Positions 36,108 to 49,101 are shown, counted from the first letter of the stretch. The stretch: DNA of 64,000 bases from Zymoseptoria tritici IPO323 (GCF_000219625.1 NC_018214.1:682001-746000); one strand, 5' to 3'. Notes: a model not told the origin generated them from the letters alone. Translations and numbers: made by a program.

Positions 36108-37530
36108 TCAAACCTCGGTAAAGCTCCCGCCTTTTCCCTCTTCATGGTGGTCCCGGTGCTCCTCTTCCAACTTCTCTTCATCTTCACTGGAGTCATCCAG
36201 ACCAGTCTCGAACTCTGTCTTGCACCACTTGCAGGCCACAAGACAACATATTCTGCAGAACCGCGCGCTTTTCCCGTACGGACAAGTGCGGAAACAGAGG
36301 TTGCATTCAACATAGCTAGGCATGATCGTCAGTAAGCTACAAATCTGGCTCCGGCAAGGACAAGCATACCGCAAGCGTACGACACGGCCTTTGTCGTGCC
36401 TCGCGAAGTCGTGTTCGCACGACCAGAGTCCTTGCGAGGGGGCGCCGCCCGGCTCATCGCCGAAGTCTAAGCCGCTGTCCTGCCACTGTGCCTGCGTACC
36501 GGCATCGAGATTGACGGGAAGGGGAGTCGCTGCCTTCTCGGTGCGGTCATGAATACCTCGTTCGGCGAGGACATCGTCACTGCCATCTGCATCAGTCTCG
36601 GCATTACCAAGCACTACATCTGCCGACTCCTCTTCCTCTTCCTCTTCGTCTTCCTGATCTTCGGCGTTCTGGCAATCCTGATCTGCCTCATCGCCCTCGT
36701 TGCCTGGACAAGTTCCTTCTGAGCAGTCTCCTAGGAAACGCATGCACTTCCAGCACAAGTCCGCGCCACAGCGACATTTACTGCGTGAACGAACTGTTGT
36801 TAGTAAATGGTAGAGGAAGATTGCGCATAGACTGGGTTGAAACGTACACATGTCGACAGCCAAACATCCGCTTGACACCTTCTCCGCAGCGCGGGCAGGG
36901 CTTGTACCCGAACGTCGCGAGCAATGCGAGCTCGTAGTCGTTCTCGGCTTCACCACATGGTTCTCCGCGGTGCACCAATCTGCAGCATTTTGCACAAATT
37001 CCGGTCTTGCATGTCGGGCATGGAAAGCTGATATCCGCTGGCGCTGTGTCTGCATCGACCGAATGAGGAATCAGGCGCGGCGGAATAAAGACCGAGCAAC
37101 TCCGCTCTGGGCAGTACACTTTCTTGGCGGTCATCCACTCATCCCAAATGGCGCGGTAAGCCTTCGCTGCGCTTTCATCAAGAGTTGGCAGAACGGTGTG
37201 GAGTTGGATCAGCCCGCAGCAGTGGACCGGAAAAGAGCTTCGATCTTTCACTGCGAAGCGGAACATGCCGACAAGGCAACCCATACAGTAGAGGTGAGTG
37301 CACGCCGCAGAAGGTTCCTGAAGGTCGTTTTTGCTGCCGCAAGCGCAGCACATCGGATCTTCTTTCTTTTTCTTGTGAGGTGGGCTCGCGGGTGGAAAGG
37401 CGATGGTAGGCGCTGTCTCGATGGCGGCGAATGGCCGATTGTCGCTTGGGAGGCTCCGCAGGTGCTCGATCCAGGCTGTTTCCGTTCGCGTTCCAAAGGC
37501 CTCGCGACTGGAGCCGAGATCCATGTCCAT
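36108..37530 (-). CDS. RING-IBR-RING (RBR) E3 ligase-like protein, paralog 2
   Basis: Three exons (37530-36848, 36780-36370, 36315-36108) encode 433 residues. RING1-like cysteines are at 61-105 (CCACGSKND...YCMGC...HCCGLIQLHTVLP). The IBR is at 138-195, and RING2 has catalytic Cys225 in MFGCRHVKCRCGADLCWKC. A strongly acidic linker (Glu/Asp run near residues 265-290), a QWQDSGLDFGDEPGG block and the C-terminal module YVECNLCFRTCP...CRICCLVACKWC complete it. Both intron positions and phases match the other three paralogs. The protein starts MDMDLGSS, similar to the MDMNVGDS of paralog 3, so these two may be closest relatives. It likely acts as a soluble E3 with a substrate-binding C-terminal zinc module; the target is unknown. 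Confidence 0.88.
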
Positions 37531-39091
37531 GCTGGAGGACGAGGGATGCGGAGGTGGTTACAAGCGGTAGAAAGAGATGTCGAAGAGGAGCCCGAGATCG
37601 TAGAAGAGGTGAAGCAAGACGAGGAAGTGAAGGTGCAAACAAACGAACAGTCTTGCGATTGTCAAGCATCTACCTCAGAGAGGTGAATGAAGCTCCACTC
37701 TACCGACTTTCACGTGCGGACTCTCCAGAGCTTCGAACGAGCCGACATGTGATCGAGCTGGTTGCGAGAGTGTGAACACAAGTCGGGCGTGGTAATTGCG
37801 CAGCGAGCCATGGTAGCACAAACGCAACAGTTTCCCTCGACCGTAAAGGACCAAGTATCGCGACCAAGAGGCCGTGGCCTACCTTGGAGGACATGTACGA
37901 CGTTGATGGTTGATACTTGTCGATACCAGTGATGCGCGCAGAGTCAACCGATAGAATGGAAGAGTCGAAACAGACGAGCCTGAGGCAGGAATTGCTTAGT
38001 CTCGCTATAACTATCTCTAAGGCGCTCCCGTCCACGGGTCCTCTTGGTCTTCCAGGGTTTCTTCCAACAAATACTTCATCTCGTCTCATTATGCACCTTG
38101 GACAACATACCAGTCTTGTCAGCCATCGGCACGCTGATATTCAACAAAAGACCGTCACTGGAAAGCCCAGGGCATCGTCCGACTCTGACGCTGATGAGAC
38201 CCCGTTCACAACATGCAGGAATGGGCTCGGGAACCTCACGCCATGCCATGCGCTGCGATCATCGATGTCTCCTGGCATGATGAGATTGATGTCTCGGAAG
38301 AAATTTGATTGCATACCTTGACAACGTCGTCTGTCAGGTCAGAATCCCTGAGGGTGCGGAACACGAGGACGTTGAAGTGGTGCGACTGTTGTGAAGTGGT
38401 GCGACTGTGGTAGTGGTACGACTGGCGGTGACATGTCATCGGCTGGTGGCATTATTAATCATTACAGCGGCCGCCGAGAAAATCGTCAATCGAAAAATTC
38501 CATGCGTTGGCTCGAACACCAACTGGCTCGAATTGTTCTCAACACTATTTTGCGTGACTAGAGGTGTCGCTACACTACTCTTCGTGGTGCTGTGATGACT
38601 GAATCGAACAGATCCGGCATTGCCAGTCGGAAATGAGATGTCAGATTTTGGCAGGACAAAGTTGAACGGGCTCGAAGCCTCGAACCACCCCCCTGAACAA
38701 CACCCTGGAAACAAGAAATGAGATGTCAGGTGGAGTTATGTCATGATGGGGTGAAAGTACATTCTTGGAGGGTCTGGATATCGCAGTGACCACCTCAGAC
38801 TCCAGGGCTACTCAGGGCGCTGGCTGTGATTGGTACTTTCACTCGCAAGAAGTCCCTCCAGCATTGTCCTTTCCAAAAGTGGCCACATCAGTGCGACGAC
38901 CTGCTGTGCATGGCGTGTTCAATGTTGAGAATCTTTTTCGCACAGGAGTCTTGCACTGGATCAGCATATAAGCCCGCCCTCGCCTCACCACAATCCACAC
39001 CATCCACTTCCTTTCCATCCTCATCATCATTCATTCATTCACATTCACTTCCACCATATTCATCACCATCACCTTCATCAATCGATCCATC
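37531..39091. other. Intergenic region, no supported gene
   Basis: Frames are short on both strands. A direct duplication GAAGTGGTGCGACTGT occurs twice near 38374-38410. The right end is a promoter with a TATA box and a CA-rich leader. Confidence 0.45.
38967..38971 (+). promoter_or_regulatory. TATA box of the 10-cysteine secreted protein gene
   Basis: TATAA about 120 bp before the start codon, followed by a long TCAT/CCAT-rich pyrimidine leader. Confidence 0.45.
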
Positions 39092-39741
39092 ATGCATTTC
39101 TCACACGCCATTCTTTTTCTGGCTTCTGCCCTTCCAGCTGTGGTGCTCGCCGACACCACAGGAAGTCGAATCGCGGTCCCAATCGCAGCCGGTCCGGGAA
39201 ACACCAAGCGCAGCTTCTCGCCATTGCTCCGCATGCTTCGCAGAGACGACCCTCAACCTGCGTCTTGCACAGCTCCTGACGATACTCCATGCCTTCCAAA
39301 GGGTGTTGCACCTCACACGCCCCACACCTGCAACATTCCGCTCACGAACTCTCCCGCTTACATCGGACTTGACGCGGTCCGCCGTAACGGGTATCCTTCT
39401 TGCAGCTCCTCAAATACCTGCTCATGCTCTGTAAGTCCGACACCCGGCTTACCGTCCGATTTGTTCTTTGCGGACCGTCTTGACTGACTATCATGTAGGC
39501 CATCGGTGTGCCGCATGATGTTCTCATCGAGATCTGCAGAGAAATCATCTCACGCCAGGATCCCTCGCTCCACGTCGTCGACGCTTGCGCAAGCGGTCCC
39601 ACTGGTGAGGACGGTCACTGCGACCTGGCAGGCCCAACTTACCCGGACTTCTCGGGCACCGACGTCACGGTGTACAACGGCTGGGTGTGCAAGAACGGAA
39701 AATATGTTGGCGAGCACACGCCTTCTGGGCCTCCTTCCTGA
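39092..39741 (+). CDS. Secreted cysteine-rich protein (10 Cys)
   Basis: Two exons (39092-39430 and 39499-39741) give 193 residues; the 68 bp intron has a GTAAGT donor, a CTGAC branch and a TGTAG acceptor. The signal peptide is residues 1-20 (ending VVLA). A dibasic site RR at 50-51 (MLRRDD) could be a Kex2 cleavage point, releasing a mature domain of about 142 residues. That domain holds all ten cysteines (59, 67, 80, 104, 110, 112, 126, 143, 154, 177), enough for five disulfides. No enzyme motif is visible. Signal peptide, possible prodomain and dense cysteines are typical of fungal effectors or antimicrobial-like proteins, but the role is inferred only from architecture. Confidence 0.75.
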
Positions 39742-40864
39742 AGCAGCAATCGGATACCACACACCAAGTTCGGATACCACACACCAAAGAACGAGATCAA
39801 GAACAATGGTCCAAGAAGGCGAATCTCAATTATTGGAGCATGGTCGGTGGAGCGAACGCGGTAAAGCATGGTCAGGCGGTGTCATATTTTCAATTCTGTT
39901 GCGGTGGTTTGTTTGGAATATGAGGTTCCTCGCAGGTCGAGGTCGTTGTTAGAGTGTCAATATTTCCTTGGTCGTCAAGAGCAAATGTCATTCTTTCGGG
40001 TACCTACGTGTTGAAGTCCTTGTGCAAGACCTCGCCTCGGAAAAGCATGGCTCGAAGGATGCAAAGTAACATCGCTGGAGGTCACCAATCCTTCCATCAA
40101 CGTTGTGCACGAGCATCTCGGCTCGGCTGCCACTGTACCCTTCGACTGAACCAACCCCTGAACGACACCTCTTCTGAAGCTTACACTCTGTAGCGTTTCT
40201 GTGAACACGTCACGCTCAAGGGGCAAGGAAACAGACCACACACACTCTCCAAACTTGCTGCAGCTAGCTTCACCTGCCTTTCGATGGCCTCCATCGCCTC
40301 CTCGTCCGTTCGTCATACAAGTTCAGAACTGGCATGTGCCTACCACGAGAGCGAAGAGACGATTCACGGATCGTGTCGAGAGCGCCTCCACTCACTTGCT
40401 TTCCTTGCTCGCTGTGATACTCATCGGGCAATGGACTTGTCTTACATGCATGCATCCATGTCGTATGCGTGTCGGCGGCCGTGCCGTGCGTTCGTCAATA
40501 AGAAACTCCAGGAAGGTGGAAGTCGAAGACAGTTGATGGAGTGAAGTGGAGGAGGAACCAGTGGAGGAAAAAGCCTACCGCTAATAAAAGACTTCAACTC
40601 TGGCGTCAAGATCAATACCCCATCAATAATTTGGTGCACGAGCGCTCGGCTCGGTTCCCACTTTACGCGTCTCCTTAGCGCGTCTCAAAAAGCCCGGCTT
40701 GGAACTCAATGCCAACTTCATCCTTGCCAGGTTGCCAGGCCGAAAGGAGTTCTCGCATAAACTCACAATGCGATTGTGACATCTCGCGGCGCACTGGCTG
40801 GGAACTCTGCTGACATGACCTATCCTACGACATCTTAACCCTCTCCTCGGTCCCTTCTCTGGTG
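39742..40864. other. No supported gene; short direct repeats
   Basis: CGGATACCACACACCAA occurs twice in tandem at about 39762-39795. A segment of about 33 bp beginning GTGCACGAGC is present at 40105 and again, diverged, at 40634. No coding model. Confidence 0.4.
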
Positions 40865-42602
40865 ATGGCCCGGCTTCAATCCCTCGCCGCGGTCACTCGC
40901 GGCGGCGCATCTTTACTTCGACCTCAGGCACATCGCATCGCAGCGCCTTGCGTACAAAAGCGCTACCAAGGACTACAGCTTGGACCTCAACTACCTGGTC
41001 AACAAGATAATCCTGAAGATGATCCAAAGGGCCCTGGCGGCAAGGATGGATCTTCGTGGAAACCCACCGCATTTCGCATGGCTGAATCTGCATTGACGAC
41101 GCTTGCTTCCGTGGTCATCTTGGGTGCCGTTGGATATGGCTACACAAGGTATTACAAGCATATGGTGCTACAGAAGATGGAGAACGCGTTCAAACCTGGC
41201 GATCCGATTTTGGATCTAGCAGCTACCGCCAAACAAGGCTCCGCGACTGGTGGTACTATCCTGGTCGACGAAGACAAGAATAGAGAGCATTGGGTCCTGC
41301 GTGAGGAGCAAGCGCTGATCGATGCGATCATTTCTGGGAAGTCACGTGGCCAGTACCACCTGTTGGTCGGCGAGAAGGGGACCGGAAAGTCGAGCATGCT
41401 TATTGATGCCATGGCTAAAGTGGATGGCGAGGGCTGCGCGATGTTTGACGCACATGCGAATCCCGAGATCTTCCGCATACGACTGGGTAAAGCTTTGGAT
41501 TTCGAGTTCCACGAGGACAATATTGGTTCGCTCTTTTCGATCCGAGGACCGCGAGATGCTGGAGCTATTTTGGATGTTGAGCGGGCGTTGAATAAGCTCG
41601 AAAAGATTGCCTTGAAGCGTCGCGAGCAGCTTGGACGACCTGTCATTCTCATCCTCAACTCGATGCATCTCCTCAGAGACGATGAAGCCGGGAAAGATCT
41701 CCTGGAGCTCATCCAACAGCGAGCGGAAATGTGGGCGGCCAGTAATCTGGCGACGATTGTGTTCAACTCCGACGATTACTGGATATACGAACGACTCAAG
41801 CAATACGCCACAAGAATGAACGTGATCCGAATCTTGGATCTTAACAAGTCAAAGTCGATCGCGGCGCTCCAAAACTATCGCTTGAAGTATAAGAACGACT
41901 CGCCGTCGATGGAAATTCTGGAACAGGTCTATGACAAAGTTGGAGGCCGCATGTCATACTTGAATAAGGTCGCCAAGTCGAATGACATGCTTCGCACTGC
42001 AGACGATATCTGCCGATCAGAAAAGACTTGGTTCCTCAATCAATGTTGGATTCTCGGCGAAGAAATGGACGATGATGTGATGGACCAGCAGAAGTACGCG
42101 AGTGCTGCCATGGTATTGGCCAAGGCATTGGTCGACTTGGAGAAGGAGATGGACAAGACCTATGATTCGGACCATGGCCATATTCTTCCTGAGATACCAC
42201 TTCACAAAGCACGGCAAATTATGACGCGAGCCGACTTTATTCAGGTTTGCAAGACCCCTTGCTGAAGCTCAGAGCCTCTACTGACTTTGGTTCCAGAGCT
42301 ACGATGCGATCAACCTCTTTGCGATCGACAGCAATGCTAAAGTAAGAGCAGACTCAGTCCCGATGATGAACGCCTTCCGTGAGATCTGTGCCGAAGAGGG
42401 CTTCGACGAGTACCTGGAAGCCACGCTCGACCGAATCAGCGCTATCGAGTCACTCGGCCGTACAAGAGAGCTGACGATCAAAGATCTATGGCATGGCGGC
42501 AAGTATCGGGTGAAGACCGAGGGTTGGAAAGGCCAAGCGACAGGTGGACTCACATTTGAAGTTGAAAAGCCGCCGGAAGAGGAGGATAAAGACGATGCTT
42601 GA
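40865..42602 (+). CDS. Mitochondrial-type AAA ATPase with N-terminal membrane segment
   Basis: Two exons (40865-42244, 42297-42602) encode 561 residues. The first about 35 residues are Arg-rich and lack acidic residues, consistent with a mitochondrial presequence. A transmembrane helix follows at about 79-95 (LTTLASVVILGAVGYGY). The P-loop is GEKGTGKSS at 169-177. The expected Walker B strand (VILILNSMHLL, about 260-270) has Asn-Ser where Asp-Glu is usual, so hydrolysis may be impaired or another acidic residue used. The remaining part is helical, with a C-terminal winged-helix-like region rich in charged residues. It belongs to a fungal group of membrane-anchored P-loop ATPases that I cannot name more precisely; an inner-membrane quality-control or assembly role is inferred from architecture. 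The upstream in-frame GTG is not the start. Confidence 0.8.
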
Positions 42603-42648
42603 GCCTTCGCCGATGCATGAGCAAGATCGAATCGACCAATCGTATTCC

Positions 42649-43680
42649 CTATAATCGCCCTGACTCTGGGACATCCGCAACCTTCACGACTATCTTGCCA
42701 TACACTTTTCTCTCCTGCAAATCATTTAGCGCCCTACCCACATCCTCCAACCCCTCATACTTCCCATATATCAGCGGCTTCAACCTCCCGGTCTCCAGCA
42801 TCTTGAGATATCCGTCCCAAATCTGCTCCAACGTCTTGGGATACCGCCTCCCCGACTCTCCAAACCTATATCCCGTCACAGTAATACTTTTCAACAACAG
42901 CTTATTCATCTTCACCTCCTCCATCACGCCCTTCCTCGCGGCAAACCCCAAGATCACAATCCTGCCGAAATAACCCAGCGCTCGAATCGCATCATTCACC
43001 ATGCCCGTATTATCCAAGCACACTTCTGCTCCCTTTCCATCCGTAACTTTCAACACCTCTTCGATCCACCCGTCCTTCATCACCACCACCCGATCAACAT
43101 CCATGTCCCGCCGCATATTCCTTGCCTTCTCTTCATCCCCTGCGAGCGCAATCACTCTCGCTCCTACAGCCTTCGAAACCATACAACAAACACTTCCCAA
43201 TCCCCCACTCGCACCAGAAACCAACACCGTCTCCCCCGGCTGCACCTTCGCGATGTGTACCACCGACGCATAACTCACCGCTTGCCCGGACATAGCCACC
43301 GCCGTCTCCAGCGACAGACTAGCCGGCACTTTTCTTATCGCTGCAGCATTCACACACACGTATTCTGCGAAAGCTCCGATCGCCGCGCCGAAGACCTTGT
43401 CCCCCTTCCTGAAGCCCGCATCTTTACCCTGTTGTGATGAGGACGGGATCGAGTGGACGATCCCGCCGAAATCGAAGCCGAGGACGAAGGGCGGATGACA
43501 CCAGCCGCGTTTTGAATTGTTCTGGTGTTTGCCTTGGGCGTGGAGGATGTCGGCGTGTTGAGGACTGCAGTGTGTGATGCGGATGAGGTATTGGTCGGCG
43601 TTTGGAACGGGAGTGGGAACGGTGGAGGGACGAAGGGTGAGTGGGTCGGTTATGAAGGCGGGGATGTTGATGGCTTTCAT
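42649..43680 (-). CDS. Zinc-independent quinone oxidoreductase-like MDR protein
   Basis: An intronless frame of 343 residues starting MKAINIPAF. It has the GroES-like fold (QYLIRITHCSPQHADILHAQG; GFDFGGIVHS; GFRKGDKVFGAAIGAFAEYV) and a Rossmann domain with the NADPH motif VSGASGGLGSVC. The zinc-binding cysteines of classical alcohol dehydrogenases are absent, as in quinone oxidoreductases. The C-terminal KPLIYGKYEGLEDVGRALNDL segment, with YGKIVVKV, is typical of the family. It likely reduces quinones or enoyl/enone compounds with NADPH in the cytosol. The stop lies 46 bp from that of the convergent AAA ATPase gene, so the 3' untranslated regions probably overlap. A TATATAA motif lies within 25 bp of the ATG, so translation may start from a very short leader. 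Confidence 0.85.
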   Translation of the reverse strand: MKAINIPAFITDPLTLRPSTVPTPVPNADQYLIRITHCSPQHADILHAQGKHQNNSKRGWCHPPFVLGFDFGGIVHSIPSSSQQGKDAGFRKGDKVFGAAIGAFAEYVCVNAAAIRKVPASLSLETAVAMSGQAVSYASVVHIAKVQPGETVLVSGASGGLGSVCCMVSKAVGARVIALAGDEEKARNMRRDMDVDRVVVMKDGWIEEVLKVTDGKGAEVCLDNTGMVNDAIRALGYFGRIVILGFAARKGVMEEVKMNKLLLKSITVTGYRFGESGRRYPKTLEQIWDGYLKMLETGRLKPLIYGKYEGLEDVGRALNDLQERKVYGKIVVKVADVPESGRL

Positions 43681-43799
43681 TGTGGTGGTTGGAGTGGTAT
43701 CCAAATTATATACATATGGTCAGGAGGAGTGTTCTTGGATTCCGTCAGTTCATAGTAGTCGTTGTAGTAGTTCAAGATGTCGATGCCGTGATATGAGCA

Positions 43800-43916
43800 C
43801 CTCACGTCGACGAGCTCGAAGCTCAAGCTCCCCCAGATCTTATCTCCGACCCGAAAGCCTCGGCCATTCGGCACTTTTGTCAGGATCTTCGGCCCGACAT
43901 GCTTGACGCGAGTCAA
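43800..43916 (-). pseudogene. Possible fragment of a second quinone oxidoreductase
   Basis: Upstream of the oxidoreductase gene, a 39-codon stretch reads KHVGPKILTKVPNGRGFRVG then DKIWGSLSFEL, resembling the GroES-domain segment (VGxKVxxFxVGDxVWG) of the same superfamily. It has no continuation on either side. It is either a truncated duplicate or chance similarity. Confidence 0.3.
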
Positions 43917-46900
43917 AGATCTTCCGATCTACGGGACTTTTGAAACAGCCCCGAAACCTCCCTTTTTCACACATGACACTTGACGATCGCAACCCGACGT
44001 CGCAGCCCTATAGCGATCATCACTCGTACCTATAGCCGGACTGACCGGACCGACGGGATCAACGAGAGGGAAGTATAGGCTCTGTCGGAAGGCGTTGTAA
44101 GAGTGGCTGACTGGCTCGCCGGTGCCGACGGCAGAGTCGTTTGGAAGAAATTTCAATGTCCGTTCACCACTAGAAGTGGAATTCTCGAAATCTGTGTGGG
44201 CGAGATGGTGTGTGTTGCAATGAGAGAGACAGGTGATGTGAGGTCCGGGGACTTCGACGATATTATACGATGTGGTCACAACAGACTTGATTTCTTCGAA
44301 GAAGATTCATCAAGCCTTCGATTGCTTCATCTGGACAGCTCACCCAGCCGGCATGAGCTCGTTGGATGCTCGCGGAGGGACAGAGTTCGGATCTGCAGGT
44401 ACGGGGAGTGACATCCGGACAGCGTTTGGGGCAGAATCGTCAGATTCATTGCTTGCGGACTGGGAATGACCCAAATAATCGCAGCGTCGGAAATTCTTGG
44501 GCGGATCCTGGATGTGTGCACTACGTTTCTCGCCCGAGTGTCAAGTTGACATTCTGTGGTTCGGACAATGACCCGACAGTTGATGACCTCAACCGTTCTG
44601 TAGCCCACCAGAGATCCATCGTGGTCCGCGCCGTTGAAATTAGCACATCCTTATTTCGACCTGCTTGCTCTCTGGTCTGACTACACAAGTCGACAAGATC
44701 CGGCACTTGGAAAGGCCACGAAGCCTCGTCCGGACTCCGGACTGGAGCTCCCGTGCAAGAACATGTTGCCTTTGCCGCCCGACGGGACCCACCTCACCTC
44801 ATCATTTTTCAAGAGGGACTCCCAACATTGCGATGTCCACGCGTCGGGATTCCCAGACGTTGAACGTCAATCCCAGCATCTCCGGCTCAGCCAGCTCGTG
44901 CACTTGACCGCGCCTCGCGGTGGACACGAGCCGAGCAAGGATGCGTTCCTTCCATGAAAAAGTCAATGAAAGGTTGACTAACAGGCACAGTCCCTGAAAG
45001 ACAGGAAACGATCCCAGACGAGGATTCGGCCCAGGGCATCCATGAGTGCCCCAGTCAGCAGCGGACCAGCGGCAGGTCGTGGCTAGTACGGAATGTGGAA
45101 GCGTCGATTACCTTGCAGGGCTGTCGTGGGCTGGTTGAAATTTTTCCGCAATGCTCATCACGTTGAGAACGAAGGTACTGAATAGGGCGGCCAGGTTGAG
45201 TTCGTGCAGCGGTTGAGTTGTGGCATGTCCGTGTAGAGACATGGCGAAAAGGAAGCGAAGCTGGCACCGGTGCCATTGTGCTTGTGTCGAAGTTATCTGA
45301 GACATGACAGCTGTTTTGGAGCATTCGTTTCAGGACCAAGCGATCACGCAATCATGGCCGATGAACGTGTTGCAGGCTGCTGGCGGTGCGATGACGGAGC
45401 AGTTCGAAACGGACGGTTTTGGAACGAATCAACGGCGGAGGGCATTCCAATGGCCAATGGGACGACAGAAGCTGGTCCTTGCTGAGTCTTCTCAATACGT
45501 GGTCGGTTCTGTGACGTGCATATGTCCATGTTCATCGAAGTATGATATAGCCGCATCCACGAGGTTCTGTTCTCTGGTAATAATGGTCCGGGATTCCGAG
45601 CAGTAGTGCAGGACGATTGAAGCTGGCAACAGCATGCGAGCCATGCATTGACGATTTCAGCCGGCACAAGAAACTGTTCTTCCAGAACCTCGCTAGCCAG
45701 GAAGGAGATGAGGAGATCATGGCATTGGAGCCGGACTAGGAAGCACCCCAGACTGCCGGCCGCTCGGCATGTCTCTGCCATGACAAGGACCCGGATGCAG
45801 GAACATGTTTCTGCAGATCGGTCGATTGCGATGCTCCTCGCGATTCTCCGAAACTCGCCCCGCTGCGCTCGATGGCATGTCCTTGGCAAAGCATTGGGAG
45901 CGACATCGCAGACGAGGTAAGTCTCAACTGGGCGTCTCAATATGCAACTTGAGCTTGGTCCGTAGGAAATGCGAAAGGTGGTTGTCGGTAACCACGGGTG
46001 GAGCTCTATGTCCGATGGACCCGGTATGTGTTCCACTTCCATTGCTCCCGAGCGCCAGAATCTCATCGCATCATGGTCTTGGGAGGGATGTTCACTAGCA
46101 TGGGTGCTGGCGTGCTGCACGGCTGCTCGATGCACCGTGGAAGGCCGGGTGAGAAGCCGGAGAGTTGAGCCACGGTTGTGAGGATTTCGTGTCGCAACGG
46201 CCGTCAGTATCGATACCGTTCCTCAAAATAGTACTCAACATGTGCCCGACACGTGTGTAAAGACAGCTTCATCTCATCGCAAGGTAGTTCCTTGTCACGA
46301 CTCATCGAAGATCCGCAAACCGCAAATTTTCACTTTCTGTTAGAGGTCAACGGCAAGCGATGCATCCCATGTTTGACATTCCCAAGGGTGAGCAACCCGG
46401 ACAGGGAAACCCTGCAAGATCGCAAAAGACAAGACCCACCTCCATAAGCGGATCAAGTCCGGCGGAGCACTTTTTTGGTCACCACAATCAAACGAACAGA
46501 AAGTCGCTCATTCAGGCGGAGATGTCAGAGCAAAGACGCAAGCCGATCCCGGTGGCGGATGTGGATGCGATTTGTACGACCACAGGCGTCCGTTGAAAGC
46601 ACACCAAGGCGGGCCGGATTTTGAATCTGTCAACATCGACCCGGAGGCGGTGCGACGTTTGGCGGGAGTTCTGTTCGACGTCTCACATTCATGGATGAGG
46701 CGGAGATGTAATCGGACTGATGGAAGCTGCAGTGTTTGGTAGACGTGTCTAGGTGGCGCGTGTGTACTACGACCGAGGGTTCAATCCGCGCTTTGTTGTC
46801 TTCGGGTTGCAGGAGTTCGCGTCTGCTCATCGAGCAAGGCGGCTACTTGCTTGCATCCGCTGGTCGGGGATGGCGGTGCAAACATGGCCGAAGGCAGGGG

Positions 46901-48792
46901 TGGATTTCTGAAGTATGCGATGTATCGTCGTCGCATTCGTTTTCCTTGCGACGCGATGAAGTACCAGGCCGTCGTGAAAGTCCCTGGTCTGATGCAAGGA
47001 AGGTGCAATGAGAAGGCCCATCACGGTGGAAGACACGTAAGTCGCACATACCACATCGCACCATTTGGTTCGAAGTAGGTTGGACCAAGTCTGGAGCCAG
47101 TATCGTAACTTCGTCAGGCTACACGTCGCGTGCCGTGGAACTGGCGGCGCAGACGGAAGAAGGGAGTCTGACATGGCCGTAATGTCGGCAAGTGTCTAGC
47201 CGCAACCCTGATTTGATGCAGGCCTGGCGAAAAGTGGCAGGGTCTGTCTCGGCAAAGGATTTGATGTAGATGGATGGAGCGGCCCGATCGTTGGCTCTTC
47301 GGCATCGACTGTTCTTTGCGCTATCAAGATCCTTCGTGGCCTGTCAATCGAGTATAGGAAGAATGAAGATCGCTATTCGTTGCACGCAACGTGGAACATC
47401 ACAATCGCCAGCAAGTCAGAGACTCGCGACGAATAGGCAGTGTCAGATTCAGTCGGGCGCTAAGAGAGAGAACGACTGTCGTACGTGAGACGTTTGCCGC
47501 GACATCTTGTATTTTAAGCTTTGTCTCCTAGATGAAGGCTCATCTTTCGCAGCGCCGAAACTCTGGTCATGACCGCAGCGCCGGGAATGGTTGTATGAGA
47601 TAAAGAAGGAGCCACCGATCTGTTCCTGCCACCTGGACCCGACCAACGGCCCTGTCAAGCAAGAGTCGTGCAGCGGCACCGCCCAGATGTCGCTAGAAGC
47701 ACGCTAGAACGCCGGATCTGATAGGTCCTAAATGATCATATTGAGCTAGGAGCATATATCAGATCATTGCAATGGAGGCGGATGAGACTCCGATGCGTCC
47801 GCAATTGACCCGTCAGCAAGCAACGACGCTGTCCTTGGTTGTGTGCCGGGTCGCGAATAGAGGGATGAAAGTGCCGAATGGTGCTGGATCTGTGAACTAT
47901 CCAAGGTACCTCATGGTAGCTTGAATCTGTGAAACCAGCGGTTCCATCAAATAGACATGTCGCAGTGCATCGCATGGGGTCCACTCAGACTCTACACAGA
48001 ATGAAGATGAACATATCTTCTAGTATGTATAGCAGGACAAGCATAAGAATAGACACGATCCAAGCCCAACAACCTGTCACCGGGGAAAGGAGCGGGCGGC
48101 GCACCGATGCCGCAGAGCGCTAATGCATCGTACCGCTGTCGACTAATGCAGGTACACACTTGGTGTACGAACGGCGTTTGCAGATCGTTGCATCCCTGAA
48201 CCTTGACCGGGGCAGCTGGATGGAAAATGGATCGCAGGGAGCTGGAACGTTTCGCCGGCGCGGGACCAATGGTCCGACAAACACTGACCGTTCCAACACG
48301 AAACAAACGCACGGGATCCGTGTCAGCCATGTCATGGTCGGCAGACGAGAGTGCCTCGTCCAAGGGAGATTTGGTGTGTGGCCTTGTCTTGGGCGCAAGG
48401 CCAGGGGCAATGCCGAAAGAATTTCAGACCCAGCATCATATCGCGCGCCGGCGTCCTCGAATTCCTAGGGTGTCTTCTTCGTCAACCTTGTCCGTTTGAT
48501 ACTCTGACTTGGACTATTTCTCCTCGCGGTCGTCGCTCTTTTTTACTTTTCTTTGTACCACTCAGTTCTGCATTGCTTCCTTCTCTGGCCCATCTCCTCT
48601 CCCACCTGATATACGCCTCTCCGCGCACACAGCACAAACATCCACCGAGCATTCCAGAGACGACCTGCCTTTGACACACCCTGCGCACCGAGAAGCACGC
48701 CTCCCGACTCCCGATTGCTCGTCGCTTGTCCGACGTGAACACCAACGCAACCTTCGCACAAACAGATCCCGCGGGTCGTTGCCCTTGCGAGA
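43917..48792. other. Gene-poor stretch of nearly 5 kb
   Basis: No frame shows recognisable content. The longest (45344-46135 minus, 263 codons) is Ser/Arg/Cys/His-rich without a domain, and is crossed by open frames on the other strand. Base composition is ordinary and not RIP-like, so this is not an obvious transposon graveyard. Long non-coding RNA or decayed genes are possible. Confidence 0.4.
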
Positions 48793-48906
48793 GTAAGTCA
48801 TACTCCACTCCCTTGTGCAACGGACCCATCCCGAGCAATCGCTTCTGTGCTCTCGGTGCTCATGGTATAAAGCGTGCCAGTTGCTGACTTTCTCTCCTTC
48901 CGCTAG
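48793..48906 (+). other. Probable 5' leader intron of the microprotein gene
   Basis: GTAAGT donor, pyrimidine-rich 3' end and CCGCTAG acceptor, 114 bp, ending 13 bp before the first ATG of the microprotein frame. It has the appearance of an untranslated-leader intron. Confidence 0.4.
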
Positions 48907-48951
48907 ATTCACAAATCAATGATCACCAGAGAGATCCAATCGCAAAGCAAC

Positions 48952-49101
48952 ATGGGTCGCGGCGCATACGACACAACAGGGTGAGTGTTTCGTGTTCCAT
49001 CTTACATGACTTCTGCCCGCGAGCCGTGAAACTTGTACTGACGCAGCACCGCCAGGGCACCAAAGCCTAAGCCCAAGCCCACCTCCACCAAAAAGCGATG
49101 A
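48952..49101 (+). CDS. Microprotein MGRGAYDTTG... (27 residues)
   Basis: Two exons (48952-48980 and 49047-49101) join across a 66 bp intron with a textbook donor (GG|GTGAGT), a TACTGAC branch site and a CGCAG acceptor. The product is MGRGAYDTTGTARAPKPKPK plus a short TSTKKR tail: N-terminal Gly-rich, then Pro-Lys repeats, strongly basic. An in-frame ATG at 48919 would make it 38 residues. The spliced leader just upstream supports a real Pol II transcript. From memory, short fungal proteins beginning MGRGxYD exist, but I cannot verify a family. Alternatively the junction belongs to a longer transcript using the other frame downstream (the 49130-49579 frame). Confidence 0.5.
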